The notes under the pieces were generated by a model that ran no database searches, was not told where the DNA came from, and worked only from the letters and a program-made list of their open reading frames with translations. From positions 124,001 to 188,000 of the forward strand of contig JAEUUC010000008.1 in the NCBI GenBank assembly GCA_016787665.1: 64,000 nt of DNA, read 5' to 3'. Position numbers and translations under genes: made by a program. How positions within the stretch are numbered: position 1 is the stretch's first letter; each line of letters begins with the position of its first letter. Shown here one piece after another: positions 34,965 to 43,538 of this stretch. Source of the stretch: Cyclobacteriaceae bacterium (GTDB lineage: Bacteria > Bacteroidota > Bacteroidia > Cytophagales > Cyclobacteriaceae).

Positions 34965-36497
34965 ATGAGTTGGTCAAATTCGATATTGTTTGCCCTGGCT
35001 GTAGTCTTTTCTACGGCAGCAAAGGGTCAGTCATTTCGATTTAACTTGTCGCCACGCCATCAGAGTAAACTAGATGCTGTTCAGTCCGGACATAAACGCA
35101 TGGTGAAATACTATAAGTTCGCGAAAAGAGATAGCGCACGCCATGTCCGGAATTTGAGTCAACGAGCCAAAAGAGAGAAAGACAGCCTTGTGAGGGCAGC
35201 AGCCCAAACCATGGAGATCAATCATGAACTTAAAAAACGCGGGATCACCGGTGATAAGCAGATTTTTTTTGCCGATAGCCTTCATCAGCTCTTCCAGGCG
35301 TACACTTCCATTCTCAACGATTCTGCTGCAACCGATAGTGCGCGGCAGGTAGCCAAGGAAGGAATTAATGGCCTCACAAAAGACAAGTTGAATAAAAGCT
35401 TAGCAATACATGGACATCCTCATAAAGTACAATTCCAGCAGCTACAAAACGCAAAAGCAGAGCTGAAGAAGTGGTGGACGCTCATGAGAGACACCACGGC
35501 TACAGATAGCACCCGCAAGGTAGCGCGGGAGAAAGTAAAAGAACTTGCCTTGATGCAGGCCATGCATAACCCGCAATTTCAGGGGATGTACGCCCAGTAC
35601 CAACAGTACGGCCAAAAGCCAGATTGGAATGCACTCAGCAAGCATGTACCAGAGTTGGATACACTTCAGGCAGTATTTGATTCAACCTCAGAGCAATTGT
35701 TTGCAAAAGCCGAGGGCATGGCTACCCAGGCATTGACTGAAAAAGGTAATTTGGGAGACTTTAGCAAGCAGGCGGCTGAATTTGACCAGTATAAAAAGCA
35801 ATTGAGTCAGTTGTCAAACCTGGAAAATATTCGAGCAGAAGGTAAAGAGCAATTGAAAGAGCAGGTTGTTGATCACTTTGCTGGTCAGGAGGATAAGTTA
35901 CAAGGCGTCCAGAAGAAGTTAACCCGTTTACTAGGCAAGTATCAGTCATTTACGAATTCAAGCGATTTGAGCACTGCTGTTAAACGAACTTCATTAGAAG
36001 GTAAAACATTCAAGGAACGAATTGTATTGGGCGGTAACTTTAATGTACAGAGTACCGATCCGGTTTCCATTGATTTCGCACCCTTGGTTAGTTATAGATT
36101 GAATACTAAGTTCTATTTAGGAATTGGCATGAATTACCGCCTTACATTTGGTGATTCTCTGAAACACAATTGGCACGTGTCACCGACTAATACCAGTTTC
36201 CGGGTGCTTGCAAGTTATGATTTGGTCAAAAACTTTTTTTCTTACGGAGAAGTTGAGCGCGCTGGTCTTAAGGGAAATCTATCCGATGAGCAAAAAAAGC
36301 AGTGGCGGAACAATTATTTTGTGGGTGTAGGCAAAAGGTTTTTGGTACACCCCAAATTTTTCATGACGGTCACAGCATTATATAATTTGAACAACGAGGA
36401 CAATAATCCGACCTACCCGCGCAGGTTCCAGATTCGTTTTGGTTTTGAGACAAGTGATTTGGCTTTTACGAGGCCGAAGTACCATTACCGCAGGTAA
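34965..36497 (+). CDS. Secreted coiled-coil protein with C-terminal beta-barrel-like domain
   Basis: 510 aa. Signal peptide about residues 1-22 ('FALAVVFSTAAKGQS'), a long charged helical/coiled-coil region (about 30-340) rich in Ala, Gln, Lys and Asp, then a beta-rich C-terminal part with alternating strands ('VLGGNFNVQSTDPVSIDF', 'YFVGVGKRFLVHPKFFM', 'RFQIRFGFETSDLAF') ending in aromatic residues, as in outer-membrane barrels. I know no named family. It is the last gene before the right thyA copy and may anchor or export the Rhs complex, but this is inference from position. Confidence 0.65.
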   Translation: MSWSNSILFALAVVFSTAAKGQSFRFNLSPRHQSKLDAVQSGHKRMVKYYKFAKRDSARHVRNLSQRAKREKDSLVRAAAQTMEINHELKKRGITGDKQIFFADSLHQLFQAYTSILNDSAATDSARQVAKEGINGLTKDKLNKSLAIHGHPHKVQFQQLQNAKAELKKWWTLMRDTTATDSTRKVAREKVKELALMQAMHNPQFQGMYAQYQQYGQKPDWNALSKHVPELDTLQAVFDSTSEQLFAKAEGMATQALTEKGNLGDFSKQAAEFDQYKKQLSQLSNLENIRAEGKEQLKEQVVDHFAGQEDKLQGVQKKLTRLLGKYQSFTNSSDLSTAVKRTSLEGKTFKERIVLGGNFNVQSTDPVSIDFAPLVSYRLNTKFYLGIGMNYRLTFGDSLKHNWHVSPTNTSFRVLASYDLVKNFFSYGEVERAGLKGNLSDEQKKQWRNNYFVGVGKRFLVHPKFFMTVTALYNLNNEDNNPTYPRRFQIRFGFETSDLAFTRPKYHYRR

Positions 36498-36835
36498 GAT
36501 TTGGCGAAAGCTGAAATTTCTGTAAGTTTTTTGCCATTCTTTTGGGTAGGTCGAGTCTGATTGCAGGAAAGCCTAACTCGATTTTCCTGACTCACGCTTA
36601 GGTGGAATCATAAAGTCATCATGTACTTATTATTGTCGCAAACGATTTTAATAGTAAGGATGCTAGCCGCCTAAGCTAATCTTTCTGAGCAACAACATTA
36701 AGTGTGTTTGCATCATTTACGTTGGGAGAAAAGTCCGGGCTGGAGACGTCAACGCCTGATTAATACGGAAGATTAAGGATGGCGGGTTTTAGTGCATTGG
36801 CTTTGTTTGCTATTTTTGGATCGATAACCCGCACT
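36498..36835. other. Non-coding right end of the island, upstream of intact thyA
   Basis: About 338 bases with no supported gene. It ends with the thyA promoter. A frame through 36779-36835 merely extends thyA upstream and is not used. I see no attachment site, inverted terminal repeat or integrase fragment. Confidence 0.45.
36811..36818 (+). promoter_or_regulatory. Perfect -7 element (TATTTTTG), intact thyA
   Basis: Exact TAnnTTTG match 17 bases before the thyA ATG. It lies outside the repeated segment, so the intact copy has a promoter different from that of the broken copy. Confidence 0.6.
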
Positions 36836-37350
36836 ATGCAACAATACCACGACCTGCTGCGCCACATCCTGGCACAGGGCGCTACGAAAACCGACCGCAC
36901 CGGCACGGGCACCCTCTCGGTGTTTGGCTACCAGATGCGCTTTGATCTCCAGCAGGGATTCCCTTTAGTTACCACGAAGAAACTGCACCTGCGCTCAATT
37001 ATTTACGAGTTGCTGTGGTTTTTGAAGGGCGATACCAACATCCAATACCTCAAAGACAACGGGGTTTCCATATGGGATGAATGGGCGGATGCCGAGGGCA
37101 ATCTGGGGCCCGTGTATGGCTACCAATGGCGTTCGTGGCCGGGGCGCAACGGTGCGCGGATTGATCAGATTACACACGTAATGAACAGTATTCGCAGCAA
37201 GCCGGACTCCCGCAGGCACATCGTCACCGCCTGGAACCCGGCTGATGTGGATGACATGGCGCTGCCGCCCTGCCACGCGCTGTTCCAGTTTTACGTAGCC
37301 GATGGCAAATTGTCGTGCCAGTTGTACCAACGCAGTTGCGATGTTTTCCT
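36836..37350 (+). repeat. 515-bp direct repeat, right copy (thyA 5' part)
   Basis: Same orientation as 17349-17863. Identity stops at codon 172, where the left copy runs into foreign DNA. The first mismatch inside the repeat is at codon 30, so the first 89 bases after the start codon's A are identical even at silent sites. Confidence 0.95.
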
Positions 37351-37630
37351 GGGCCTTCCTTTCAACATTGCGTCCTATGCGCTGCTCACTCATATGGTGG
37401 CCCAGCAGTGTGACCTGGAGCCCGGTGAGTTTGTCTGGACCGGGGGCGACACGCATATCTACAGCAACCACCTTGATCAAGTCAATTTGCAACTGACGCG
37501 CGAACCGTACCCGTTGCCCACGCTCAAGATCAGACGCAAACCGTCTTCCATTTTCGATTACGAGTTTGCCGACTTTGAAATTCTGAATTATCAGGCACAC
37601 CCCTCGATAAAAGCACCGATTGCAGTGTAA
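36836..37630 (+). CDS. thyA: Thymidylate synthase (intact right copy)
   Basis: 264 aa, exactly the length of E. coli ThyA. The ATG at 36836 is chosen over the upstream frame start because '[20 protein letters not shown]' is the conserved N-terminus. Catalytic Cys146 ('[10 protein letters not shown]'), the Arg pair in '[10 protein letters not shown]', '[11 protein letters not shown]', 'GDTHIYSNH' and the C-terminal 'IKAPIAV' are all present. It methylates dUMP to dTMP with methylene-tetrahydrofolate. The first 515 bases are repeated in the pseudogene 19.5 kb upstream. It is probably the only functional thyA here, under a promoter belonging to the island end. Confidence 0.97.
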   Translation: MQQYHDLLRHILAQGATKTDRTGTGTLSVFGYQMRFDLQQGFPLVTTKKLHLRSIIYELLWFLKGDTNIQYLKDNGVSIWDEWADAEGNLGPVYGYQWRSWPGRNGARIDQITHVMNSIRSKPDSRRHIVTAWNPADVDDMALPPCHALFQFYVADGKLSCQLYQRSCDVFLGLPFNIASYALLTHMVAQQCDLEPGEFVWTGGDTHIYSNHLDQVNLQLTREPYPLPTLKIRRKPSSIFDYEFADFEILNYQAHPSIKAPIAV

Positions 37631-37635
37631 TCGGT
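37615..37635. repeat. Hairpin across the thyA stop codon
   Basis: ACCGATT / AATCGGT with a seven-base loop spanning the stop. No T-tract follows, so it is a possible stem but not a proven terminator. Confidence 0.3.
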
Positions 37636-37680
37636 TGGATTTCCTGGTGTGGAGAGTGTGTTCGCTAAGCCTCTAAAGCG

Positions 37681-37688
37681 TATTTTTG
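37681..37688 (+). promoter_or_regulatory. Perfect -7 element (TATTTTTG) before sdaAB
   Basis: Exact TAnnTTTG match 86 bases before the sdaAB ATG; the -33 TTG is not evident at the best spacing. Confidence 0.45.
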
Positions 37689-37774
37689 CCGCCTGCCCGA
37701 AAAATGCCGGATTTTGGTAAAGAAATGCCCGCTTCCGGTATCCTTTTGGGGTTTTGTGCGTTAGTTAACACCGT

Positions 37775-38452
37775 ATGGCCGAGAAGAGCAGCGTTTTTGA
37801 CATGATTGGACCGATCATGATAGGCCCTTCAAGCTCGCATACGGCCGGAGTGGTGCGCATTGCCCGGGCCGCCAGTCAGATTCTGGGCGGCCAGCCCGAG
37901 TCCGCAGAAATAACGTTTTATAATTCTTTTGCGCGTACCTATGAGGGCCACGGCAGTGATCGGGCCATCCTGGCGGGCCTCATGGATTATAAGACTGACG
38001 ATAAGCGCATCAAAGATGCCATTGAACTGGCTGGCCAGGCTGGAATCAAATATCATTTTCGTTCGGTTGGCAATGCATCCACCTTTCACCCCAACTCCAT
38101 TCGCCTGGTGCTGAAAAAAGGCAACCGGGAGGTGGAAGTGTTAGGTGAGAGCAAAGGGGGTGGCATCATCAACATTGCGGAGGTAAATGGTTTCAAGGCT
38201 GATTTCAGCGCGAGCCTTCATACCGTAATCATTTTTGCCGGGGACGTTAAGGGTGCTATCGCATTTATTGCCAATGTATTGGCGCAGGACGATTGCAACA
38301 TTGCCACCATGTCGGTAAGCCGCAAAGGCAAGAACGACATGGCCTGTCAGGTGATTGAAATGGACAGCGGGATCCGCCCTGTAACCTTCGAGTACTTAAA
38401 GAGTCTTAGCTGGGTAAAAGAAGTTATTTATATACCGGATATCGTTTTATGA
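37775..38452 (+). CDS. sdaAB: L-serine ammonia-lyase (iron-sulfur), beta subunit
   Basis: 225 aa. N-terminal serine-dehydratase beta domain ('DMIGPIMIGPSSSHTAGVVR' and 'FYNSFARTYEGHGSDRAI') followed by an ACT domain ('IIFAGDVKGAIAFIANVL', 'NIATMSVSRKGKND'). The SSSHT motif is the hallmark of the beta subunit. With an alpha subunit (not in this window) it deaminates L-serine to pyruvate. The stop overlaps the TolC-family start by four bases (ATGA), though the proteins have no obvious joint role. Confidence 0.93.
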   Translation: MAEKSSVFDMIGPIMIGPSSSHTAGVVRIARAASQILGGQPESAEITFYNSFARTYEGHGSDRAILAGLMDYKTDDKRIKDAIELAGQAGIKYHFRSVGNASTFHPNSIRLVLKKGNREVEVLGESKGGGIINIAEVNGFKADFSASLHTVIIFAGDVKGAIAFIANVLAQDDCNIATMSVSRKGKNDMACQVIEMDSGIRPVTFEYLKSLSWVKEVIYIPDIVL

Positions 38453-39891
38453 TCAGAACCATTACGCTAGTTGTTATTTTTTCTCTGGCAACTGTTACCG
38501 CAAGCCACGCACAGGAGCCCAAAAGCTGGACGCTGAAGGAGTGCATTGATGTGGCCCTGGAGAATAACCTGCGCATCAAACGCAGTTTTTACAATGTAGA
38601 GACGTTTAAGGCCAACTTGCTTCAATCCAAGGCTGGCTTCTTGCCGACCCTTAACGCGGGCGGCTCGTATAACCAAAACTATGGTCGCGCGTTGAACCCA
38701 GTTACGAACCTGTTCGTTAATCGAGACAACAATACCATTAACGTTCAGGGTATTGCCTCGTGGAACTTATTCAATGGTTTACGCGTGCAAAACTCGTTTC
38801 GGGCAGGTCAACGCGATGTGGTGGCCGCGGAGAAAGATCTTGAGAAGGCCAAGAATGATTTGATTCTCAATGTGGTTACCCTGTATACGAATGTCATCTT
38901 CAATCAGGAACTGTTCCATAATGCAAGGCTGCAACTGAGCTCCAGCCAGCAACAGCTTGAGCGCATTCAAAAACAAGTAGCAGCCGGATCGCTGCCGCTA
39001 GCCAGCCAGTTAAATCAGGAAGCTCAGGTGGCCACCAACGAAGTCAATCTGATTAACCAGGAGAACACCTTGAATCTCTCGCTGCTTCAGTTGAAACAAG
39101 CTATGCAAATTCCCGGCAACACGCCCATGCAGGTGGTCGTTCCCGAAATCGAAGCCGAGGATCTGGTTTTATCGCAAACAGCCGAGGACATCTACCAGTT
39201 GTCACTGGGTATTATGCCGGAAATCTTAAGTGCCCGCCTCAAACTTGAGAGCGCGGAATATGGATTAAAAGCCGCACGGGGAAATTATTACCCGCGGTTG
39301 AACTTGAATGCTTCGGCCCAGTCGAACTACGCGAGTGTGTCAGATGTGCCACGCTCGCAGTTGGACGGTACCTTTTCGCTCTCGAACAACCCTTTTGGTG
39401 AAGTACAGGGGACCGGGCAACAAGTCTTTGGCTACGTGCCCAATACCATTCAAGTGGCCGAGGGCTATGGCAGGCGCGAACAGCTGGAAGATAACCTATT
39501 CAAGTCCGTTGGTGTGCAGTTGAACATTCCCATCTTAAACGGACTTGCCACGCGCGCCAATGTGCAACGGTCAAAGATCAACAAGAGTTTGGCTGAGGTG
39601 GCGATTCAGGAAAACGAAAACGCGTTGCGACAGTCCATTGAAACAGCCTATAATGATGCCGTAGCCGCTTCCAAATCCTACACGAGTTCACTCAAGCAGG
39701 TGAAGGCGCAGGAGGAGGCGTATCGTATCAACAAGCAGCGCTACGAAATCGGGGCAATCAATTTTGTGGAATACCAGGTTTCGGAGAATGACTTGTTCCG
39801 TTCACGGTCTGACTTGACCCGGGCGAAATACAGTTTCATCTTCCGTAAGAAAGTGCTGGACTTCTACCAGGGCAAACCCATTGAATTCTAA
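38449..39891 (+). CDS. TolC-family outer-membrane efflux protein
   Basis: 480 aa. Signal peptide 'MIRTITLVVIFSLATVTASHA', then two paired TolC halves with long helices ('NSFRAGQRDVVAAEKDLEKA', 'NVQRSKINKSLAEVAIQENE') and barrel strands ('NAGGSYNQNYGRALNP', 'VGVQLNIPILNGLA'). Trimeric outer-membrane channel for efflux or type I secretion. It overlaps sdaAB by four bases and is followed after 26 bases by the matching adaptor, so the two proteins should work together. No inner-membrane pump gene is adjacent. Confidence 0.94.
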   Translation: MIRTITLVVIFSLATVTASHAQEPKSWTLKECIDVALENNLRIKRSFYNVETFKANLLQSKAGFLPTLNAGGSYNQNYGRALNPVTNLFVNRDNNTINVQGIASWNLFNGLRVQNSFRAGQRDVVAAEKDLEKAKNDLILNVVTLYTNVIFNQELFHNARLQLSSSQQQLERIQKQVAAGSLPLASQLNQEAQVATNEVNLINQENTLNLSLLQLKQAMQIPGNTPMQVVVPEIEAEDLVLSQTAEDIYQLSLGIMPEILSARLKLESAEYGLKAARGNYYPRLNLNASAQSNYASVSDVPRSQLDGTFSLSNNPFGEVQGTGQQVFGYVPNTIQVAEGYGRREQLEDNLFKSVGVQLNIPILNGLATRANVQRSKINKSLAEVAIQENENALRQSIETAYNDAVAASKSYTSSLKQVKAQEEAYRINKQRYEIGAINFVEYQVSENDLFRSRSDLTRAKYSFIFRKKVLDFYQGKPIEF

Positions 39892-39917
39892 AATCAACGT
39901 AATCCTATTCCTATATC

Positions 39918-41309
39918 ATGGCAAAGCAAGTCAAGAAAAAATCGAACAATAAGCTGCTGTACTACGCACTTGGGTTTTTAGGCGCTCTCATCCTGTTTAT
40001 CATTATTGGCAAGTCGGCCGGGTGGATCGGTAAGGGCAAAGAACTGGAGGTGGAATTTGCAAAAGTAAAACGGACGTCCATCACCGAGAAGGTGAGTGCG
40101 TCCGGCACGGTGCAGCCCGTCATCGAAGTTAAAATTGCGCCCGAAGTCTCGGGCGAGATCATAGACCTGTTTGTGGAGGACGGTGATTCGGTGCCTGCCG
40201 GAAAGGTGTTGGTGAAGATTCGCCCGGACGTGCAACTCAGCCAACTGGAGCGTTCGGAAGCCACCCTCAACCAGCAGAAAGCTAACCTCGAATCCGCCCG
40301 AGCGGCCCTGTCCAGAAGCGAGGCAACCTATGAGCGTGCGCGCCAGGATTACGACCGCCAACTGAAGCTGTGGAATGAAAAAGTGATCTCGGAAGCGGAT
40401 TGGCAATTGGCTCAACAAAATTTCAAGGTTGCCGAAAACGATTTGAAGTCTGCACGGCAGAGCCTGGAGGCGGCTAAGTTCATTGTGAGCAGTACAGAGG
40501 CTACGGTGAAAGAGTCGCGCGAGAACGTGAGGCGTACGACCGTTATGGCCCCGATGAACGGTATTGTGTCAAAGCTGAATGTGAAGAAGGGCGAGCGCGT
40601 GGTAGGTACCGCCCAGATGGCCGGTACTGAGATGTTGCGAATTGCAGACCTAAAAAAAATGGAGGTACGCGTAAACGTGAACGAGAATGACATTGTGCGC
40701 GTGCATTTGAATGATTCGGTTCTGATTGATGTGGATGCCTATTCGGCTGATGCCAAGCAATTCAAGGGCCTGGTGACCAATATTGCCAATACGGCACGCG
40801 ACAAAACATCAGCTGATGCCATCACGGAATTTGAAGTGCGCATTTTGATCCTAGAGTCATCCTATGCCGACCTGGTTAAGGCCGGCAATCGATATCCATT
40901 CCGACCGGGCATGACGGCCAGCGTGGAGATTATTACAACCCGGAAGAATAACGTGCTTTCGGTGCCGCTGGCAGCCGTGACTACGCGCAACCCGGAGAAG
41001 AAAGAAGATAAACCAGCTGCCGATAACGATCAGCGCCAGGTGGTTAATGAGAATGCACAGCGTCAGGCTGCAGCGGAAAAGAAGGAAGATAAGGTGGTGG
41101 TATTCGTGCACGAAAACGGTGTGGCGAAAATGGTGGAGGTCAAAACGGGCATCAGCGACTACGACAACATAGAGATTCAGACGGGGCTTAGCGATAGTAC
41201 CGAGGTCATTACCGGTCCATTCCTGGTGGTGTCCAAACGCCTTAAAGACGGTGACAAGGTAAAGCCCGTAGAAAAGAAAAAGAAAGACGAGGAGACGAAG
41301 GAGAATTAA
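39918..41309 (+). CDS. HlyD/MacA-type periplasmic adaptor protein
   Basis: 463 aa. One N-terminal membrane segment (about 12-35), a biotinyl/lipoyl-like half ('VKIAPEVSGEIIDLFVEDGD'), a long coiled-coil hairpin (about 115-200), the second lipoyl half ('VMAPMNGIVSKLNVKKGERV') and a beta-barrel region. A charged low-complexity insert (about 355-395) precedes the last domain. In MacA-like systems the adaptor links an ABC or RND pump to TolC; here the next gene is a pyrophosphatase beyond a terminator, so the pump must be encoded elsewhere. Cotranscribed with the TolC gene. Confidence 0.92.
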   Translation: MAKQVKKKSNNKLLYYALGFLGALILFIIIGKSAGWIGKGKELEVEFAKVKRTSITEKVSASGTVQPVIEVKIAPEVSGEIIDLFVEDGDSVPAGKVLVKIRPDVQLSQLERSEATLNQQKANLESARAALSRSEATYERARQDYDRQLKLWNEKVISEADWQLAQQNFKVAENDLKSARQSLEAAKFIVSSTEATVKESRENVRRTTVMAPMNGIVSKLNVKKGERVVGTAQMAGTEMLRIADLKKMEVRVNVNENDIVRVHLNDSVLIDVDAYSADAKQFKGLVTNIANTARDKTSADAITEFEVRILILESSYADLVKAGNRYPFRPGMTASVEIITTRKNNVLSVPLAAVTTRNPEKKEDKPAADNDQRQVVNENAQRQAAAEKKEDKVVVFVHENGVAKMVEVKTGISDYDNIEIQTGLSDSTEVITGPFLVVSKRLKDGDKVKPVEKKKKDEETKEN

Positions 41310-41334
41310 GACCTGCACCCAAATAGTTTACTGG

Positions 41335-41364
41335 AGGCCCCGCGTAATCGGGGCTTCTTTTTTT
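41335..41364 (+). terminator. Rho-independent terminator after the adaptor gene
   Basis: GCCCCG / CGGGGC stem (6 bp, extended by AG/TT) with a 6-base loop and an uninterrupted T-tract that runs into the ppa promoter element. Confidence 0.85.
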
Positions 41365-41371
41365 ATCTTTA
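41364..41371 (+). promoter_or_regulatory. Candidate -7 element (TATCTTTA), ppa
   Basis: Seven of eight match TAnnTTTG, five bases before the ppa ATG; the T-tract of the upstream terminator leads directly into it. Implies a leaderless or very short-leader transcript. Confidence 0.45.
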
Positions 41372-41376
41372 AACCC

Positions 41377-41913
41377 ATGATCAAACACCCCTGGCACGAA
41401 GCACCTATAGGTCAACAGCCCCCCCAGCGGGTAAATGGCATCATTGAGATTTCCATTGGGATGCGAGCCAAGTATGAGGTAGACAAGGAAACAGGTCTGC
41501 TCAAATTGGACCGGGTGTTGTATTCGTCCGTGTACTACCCGGCTAACTACGGATTTATTCCTCAAACGCTGGGCGATGATCTTGACCCGCTGGACATCAT
41601 GATTTTGTCACTGGTTCCCATTCAACCGCTTACGTTGGTACCCGCCCGGGTTATTGGTGTTATGCACATGATTGATCAGGGTCTGGCTGATGAAAAGATC
41701 ATTGCCGTTGCCGAGAACGATGCCAGCGTGGCCCATCTGGAAGATGTAACCACCATGCCGGAGCATTTCACCCGCGAGCTTCGCGAGTTTTTTGAGTCGT
41801 ACAAGAAGCTGGAGAATAAAGTGGTCGAAGTACCGGAGTTTCAGGGGCGCGCAGTGGCCTTTCGCGAGATTGAAAAGGCCATTCACTATTACCGGGAGAA
41901 GTTTCCGAAATGA
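41377..41913 (+). CDS. ppa: Inorganic pyrophosphatase (family I)
   Basis: 178 aa, usual length. The active-site signature 'DDLDPLDIMIL' (D-x-D-P-x-D) and the substrate-binding 'KYEVDKETGLLKLDR' and 'YPANYGFIPQTLGD' motifs are intact. It hydrolyses pyrophosphate in the cytoplasm, pulling biosynthetic reactions forward. Its stop overlaps the start of the GT9 gene by four bases (ATGA). Confidence 0.96.
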   Translation: MIKHPWHEAPIGQQPPQRVNGIIEISIGMRAKYEVDKETGLLKLDRVLYSSVYYPANYGFIPQTLGDDLDPLDIMILSLVPIQPLTLVPARVIGVMHMIDQGLADEKIIAVAENDASVAHLEDVTTMPEHFTRELREFFESYKKLENKVVEVPEFQGRAVAFREIEKAIHYYREKFPK

Positions 41914-42929
41914 ACGCTGGCGCGAAGCAGTCTTTCCTCGTCATCCAAACCGCCTTTATCGGAGATGTTATCTTGGCTACGGCCCTGGTAGAAAAACTCC
42001 ACCTGCAGTTTCCGGAAGCGAAAATTGACTTTTTGTTGCGCAAGGGAAACGAGCAGCTTTTGGCCGGGCACCCGTTCCTCCATCGCGTTCTCATCTGGGA
42101 CAAAAAACGCGGTAAGCTTGCCAATTTGCTGGCCCTTACCCGACAAGTACGCGCCACCAGGTATGATGCAGTAATCAACGTACACCGTTTTGCCAGTTCG
42201 GGATGGATTACCGCGCGCAGCGGATCACCACAACGAATTGGTTTTGACAAGAACCCTTTTTCGTTTGGGTTCACTCACCGTGTGTCGCATGATATTCGTC
42301 CAGGCGTTCATGAAATTGATCGCAACCAGAAGCTGATCGGGCATCTCACAGGATTCAAGCCGGCCATGCCGCGCCTTTACCCAACGGCAGCAGATCGTCA
42401 GTCGGTAACGCGGTGGCAAGTTGATGACGAGGGCAGAAGACGCCCGTATGTGTGCCTGGCGCCCACATCGGTTTGGTTTACCAAGCAGTGGGGCCGCGAG
42501 CGATGGGTTGAACTGATCGGAAAATTGCCTGAGCACCTGGTGGTGTACTTACTCGGAGCCCCGGCCGATCGCGATGCCTGCGATTGGATTTTGCGTAAAT
42601 CCGGGTCGCCCCGGGTCCGGAATCTGGCGGGCGAGTTAACCTTTTTGCAGTCCGCAGCGCTGATGAAGGAAGCGGTGATGAATTATGTAAATGATTCAGC
42701 TCCGATGCACCTTGCTTCTGCCGTGGATGCGCCCGTCACCGCCATATATTGCAGCACGTTGCCCTCGTTTGGTTTCGGACCGTTAAGCTCAAAATCACGC
42801 GTGGTGGAAACACACGAGAAGCTGGATTGCCGCCCGTGTGGGTTACATGGTCAACGCCAGTGCCCGAAGGGGCACTTCAAATGTTCTTCCGGCATTCGAG
42901 TTGAGCAGTTGCTCGAAACTCTCACTTGA
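41910..42929 (+). CDS. Glycosyltransferase family 9 (heptosyltransferase-like)
   Basis: 339 aa. The N-terminal 'VIQTAFIGDVILATALVEKL' and central 'LAPTSVWFTKQWGRERWVEL' with the later 'NDSAPMHLASAVDAPVTAIY' are the GT9 signature. It likely transfers a sugar (heptose or other) to the lipopolysaccharide core at the inner membrane. The C-terminal 'CRPCGLHGQRQCPKGHFKC' holds four Cys in a small cluster, common in this subfamily. Translationally coupled to ppa. Convergent with maf, with 27 bases between stops. Confidence 0.9.
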   Translation: MNAGAKQSFLVIQTAFIGDVILATALVEKLHLQFPEAKIDFLLRKGNEQLLAGHPFLHRVLIWDKKRGKLANLLALTRQVRATRYDAVINVHRFASSGWITARSGSPQRIGFDKNPFSFGFTHRVSHDIRPGVHEIDRNQKLIGHLTGFKPAMPRLYPTAADRQSVTRWQVDDEGRRRPYVCLAPTSVWFTKQWGRERWVELIGKLPEHLVVYLLGAPADRDACDWILRKSGSPRVRNLAGELTFLQSAALMKEAVMNYVNDSAPMHLASAVDAPVTAIYCSTLPSFGFGPLSSKSRVVETHEKLDCRPCGLHGQRQCPKGHFKCSSGIRVEQLLETLT

Positions 42930-42956
42930 CCTCGATTAAGGCGGGGTGTATTTTGT

Positions 42957-43532
42957 TTACCAATCAAACTTTTTCAGTTCCTGATACAGACGATGCATGG
43001 GCATACCCATTACGGTAAAATACGACCCTTCGATGCGCGAGATGCCGATCATGCCAATCCAATCCTGCGCCCCATACGATCCGGCCTTGTCGAACGGTTT
43101 GTCGCGCTCAATGTAATAGCGCAGTTCATCATCGGTTAGCCGCGCGAAGGTAACCCGGGTGCGGTCAGCAAAGGTGCGCTGATGCTGCTTGTCCATGAGG
43201 CACACGGCCGTGACCACGCGATGGGTACGGCCATTCAACATCGACAACATGGCAAAGGCCTCATCGGCATTCGCGGGTTTGTTTAGCACCCGGCCATCTA
43301 TGATCACCACGGTATCGGCTGCGATGATAATTTCCTGGGTAATGGACGGTCGCAGGGCCTCGGCTTTCCGCTCTGCCAGAAAACGAGGCACCGTCTCGGC
43401 CGGCATACTCTCGGCAAAGTCTTCGGACACCTGCGGTACACGCACGGTAAATTCAAAACCGGCATGTTTGAGCAGATATTGCCTGCGGGGCGAACCGGAC
43501 GCGAGCAGCAGGGGGCGTTTTATGAGATTCAT
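42957..43532 (-). CDS. maf: Maf-like nucleotide pyrophosphatase
   Basis: 191 aa from ATG 43532 (a TTG one codon earlier is also open). The family motif 'LLLASGSPRRQYLLK' and 'IIAADTVVIIDGRVLNKP' are clear. Maf proteins hydrolyse dTTP/UTP and modified nucleotides to monophosphate and are linked to division arrest and housecleaning. Last gene of the accC-DUF1015-maf unit, starting six bases after the DUF1015 stop. Confidence 0.93.
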   Translation of the reverse strand: MNLIKRPLLLASGSPRRQYLLKHAGFEFTVRVPQVSEDFAESMPAETVPRFLAERKAEALRPSITQEIIIAADTVVIIDGRVLNKPANADEAFAMLSMLNGRTHRVVTAVCLMDKQHQRTFADRTRVTFARLTDDELRYYIERDKPFDKAGSYGAQDWIGMIGISRIEGSYFTVMGMPMHRLYQELKKFDW

Positions 43533-43538
43533 CAAAGA

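Noticed and set aside
36743..36757. 'AAAAGTCCGGGCT' resembling the P4 strand of RNase P RNA
   Set aside because: Only about 14 bases match and the expected downstream parts of the RNA cannot fit before thyA; probably chance.
17864..36835. Search for integrase, transposase, inverted terminal repeats or tRNA attachment sites in the island
   Set aside because: None could be seen, so I do not call it a transposon, ICE or prophage.
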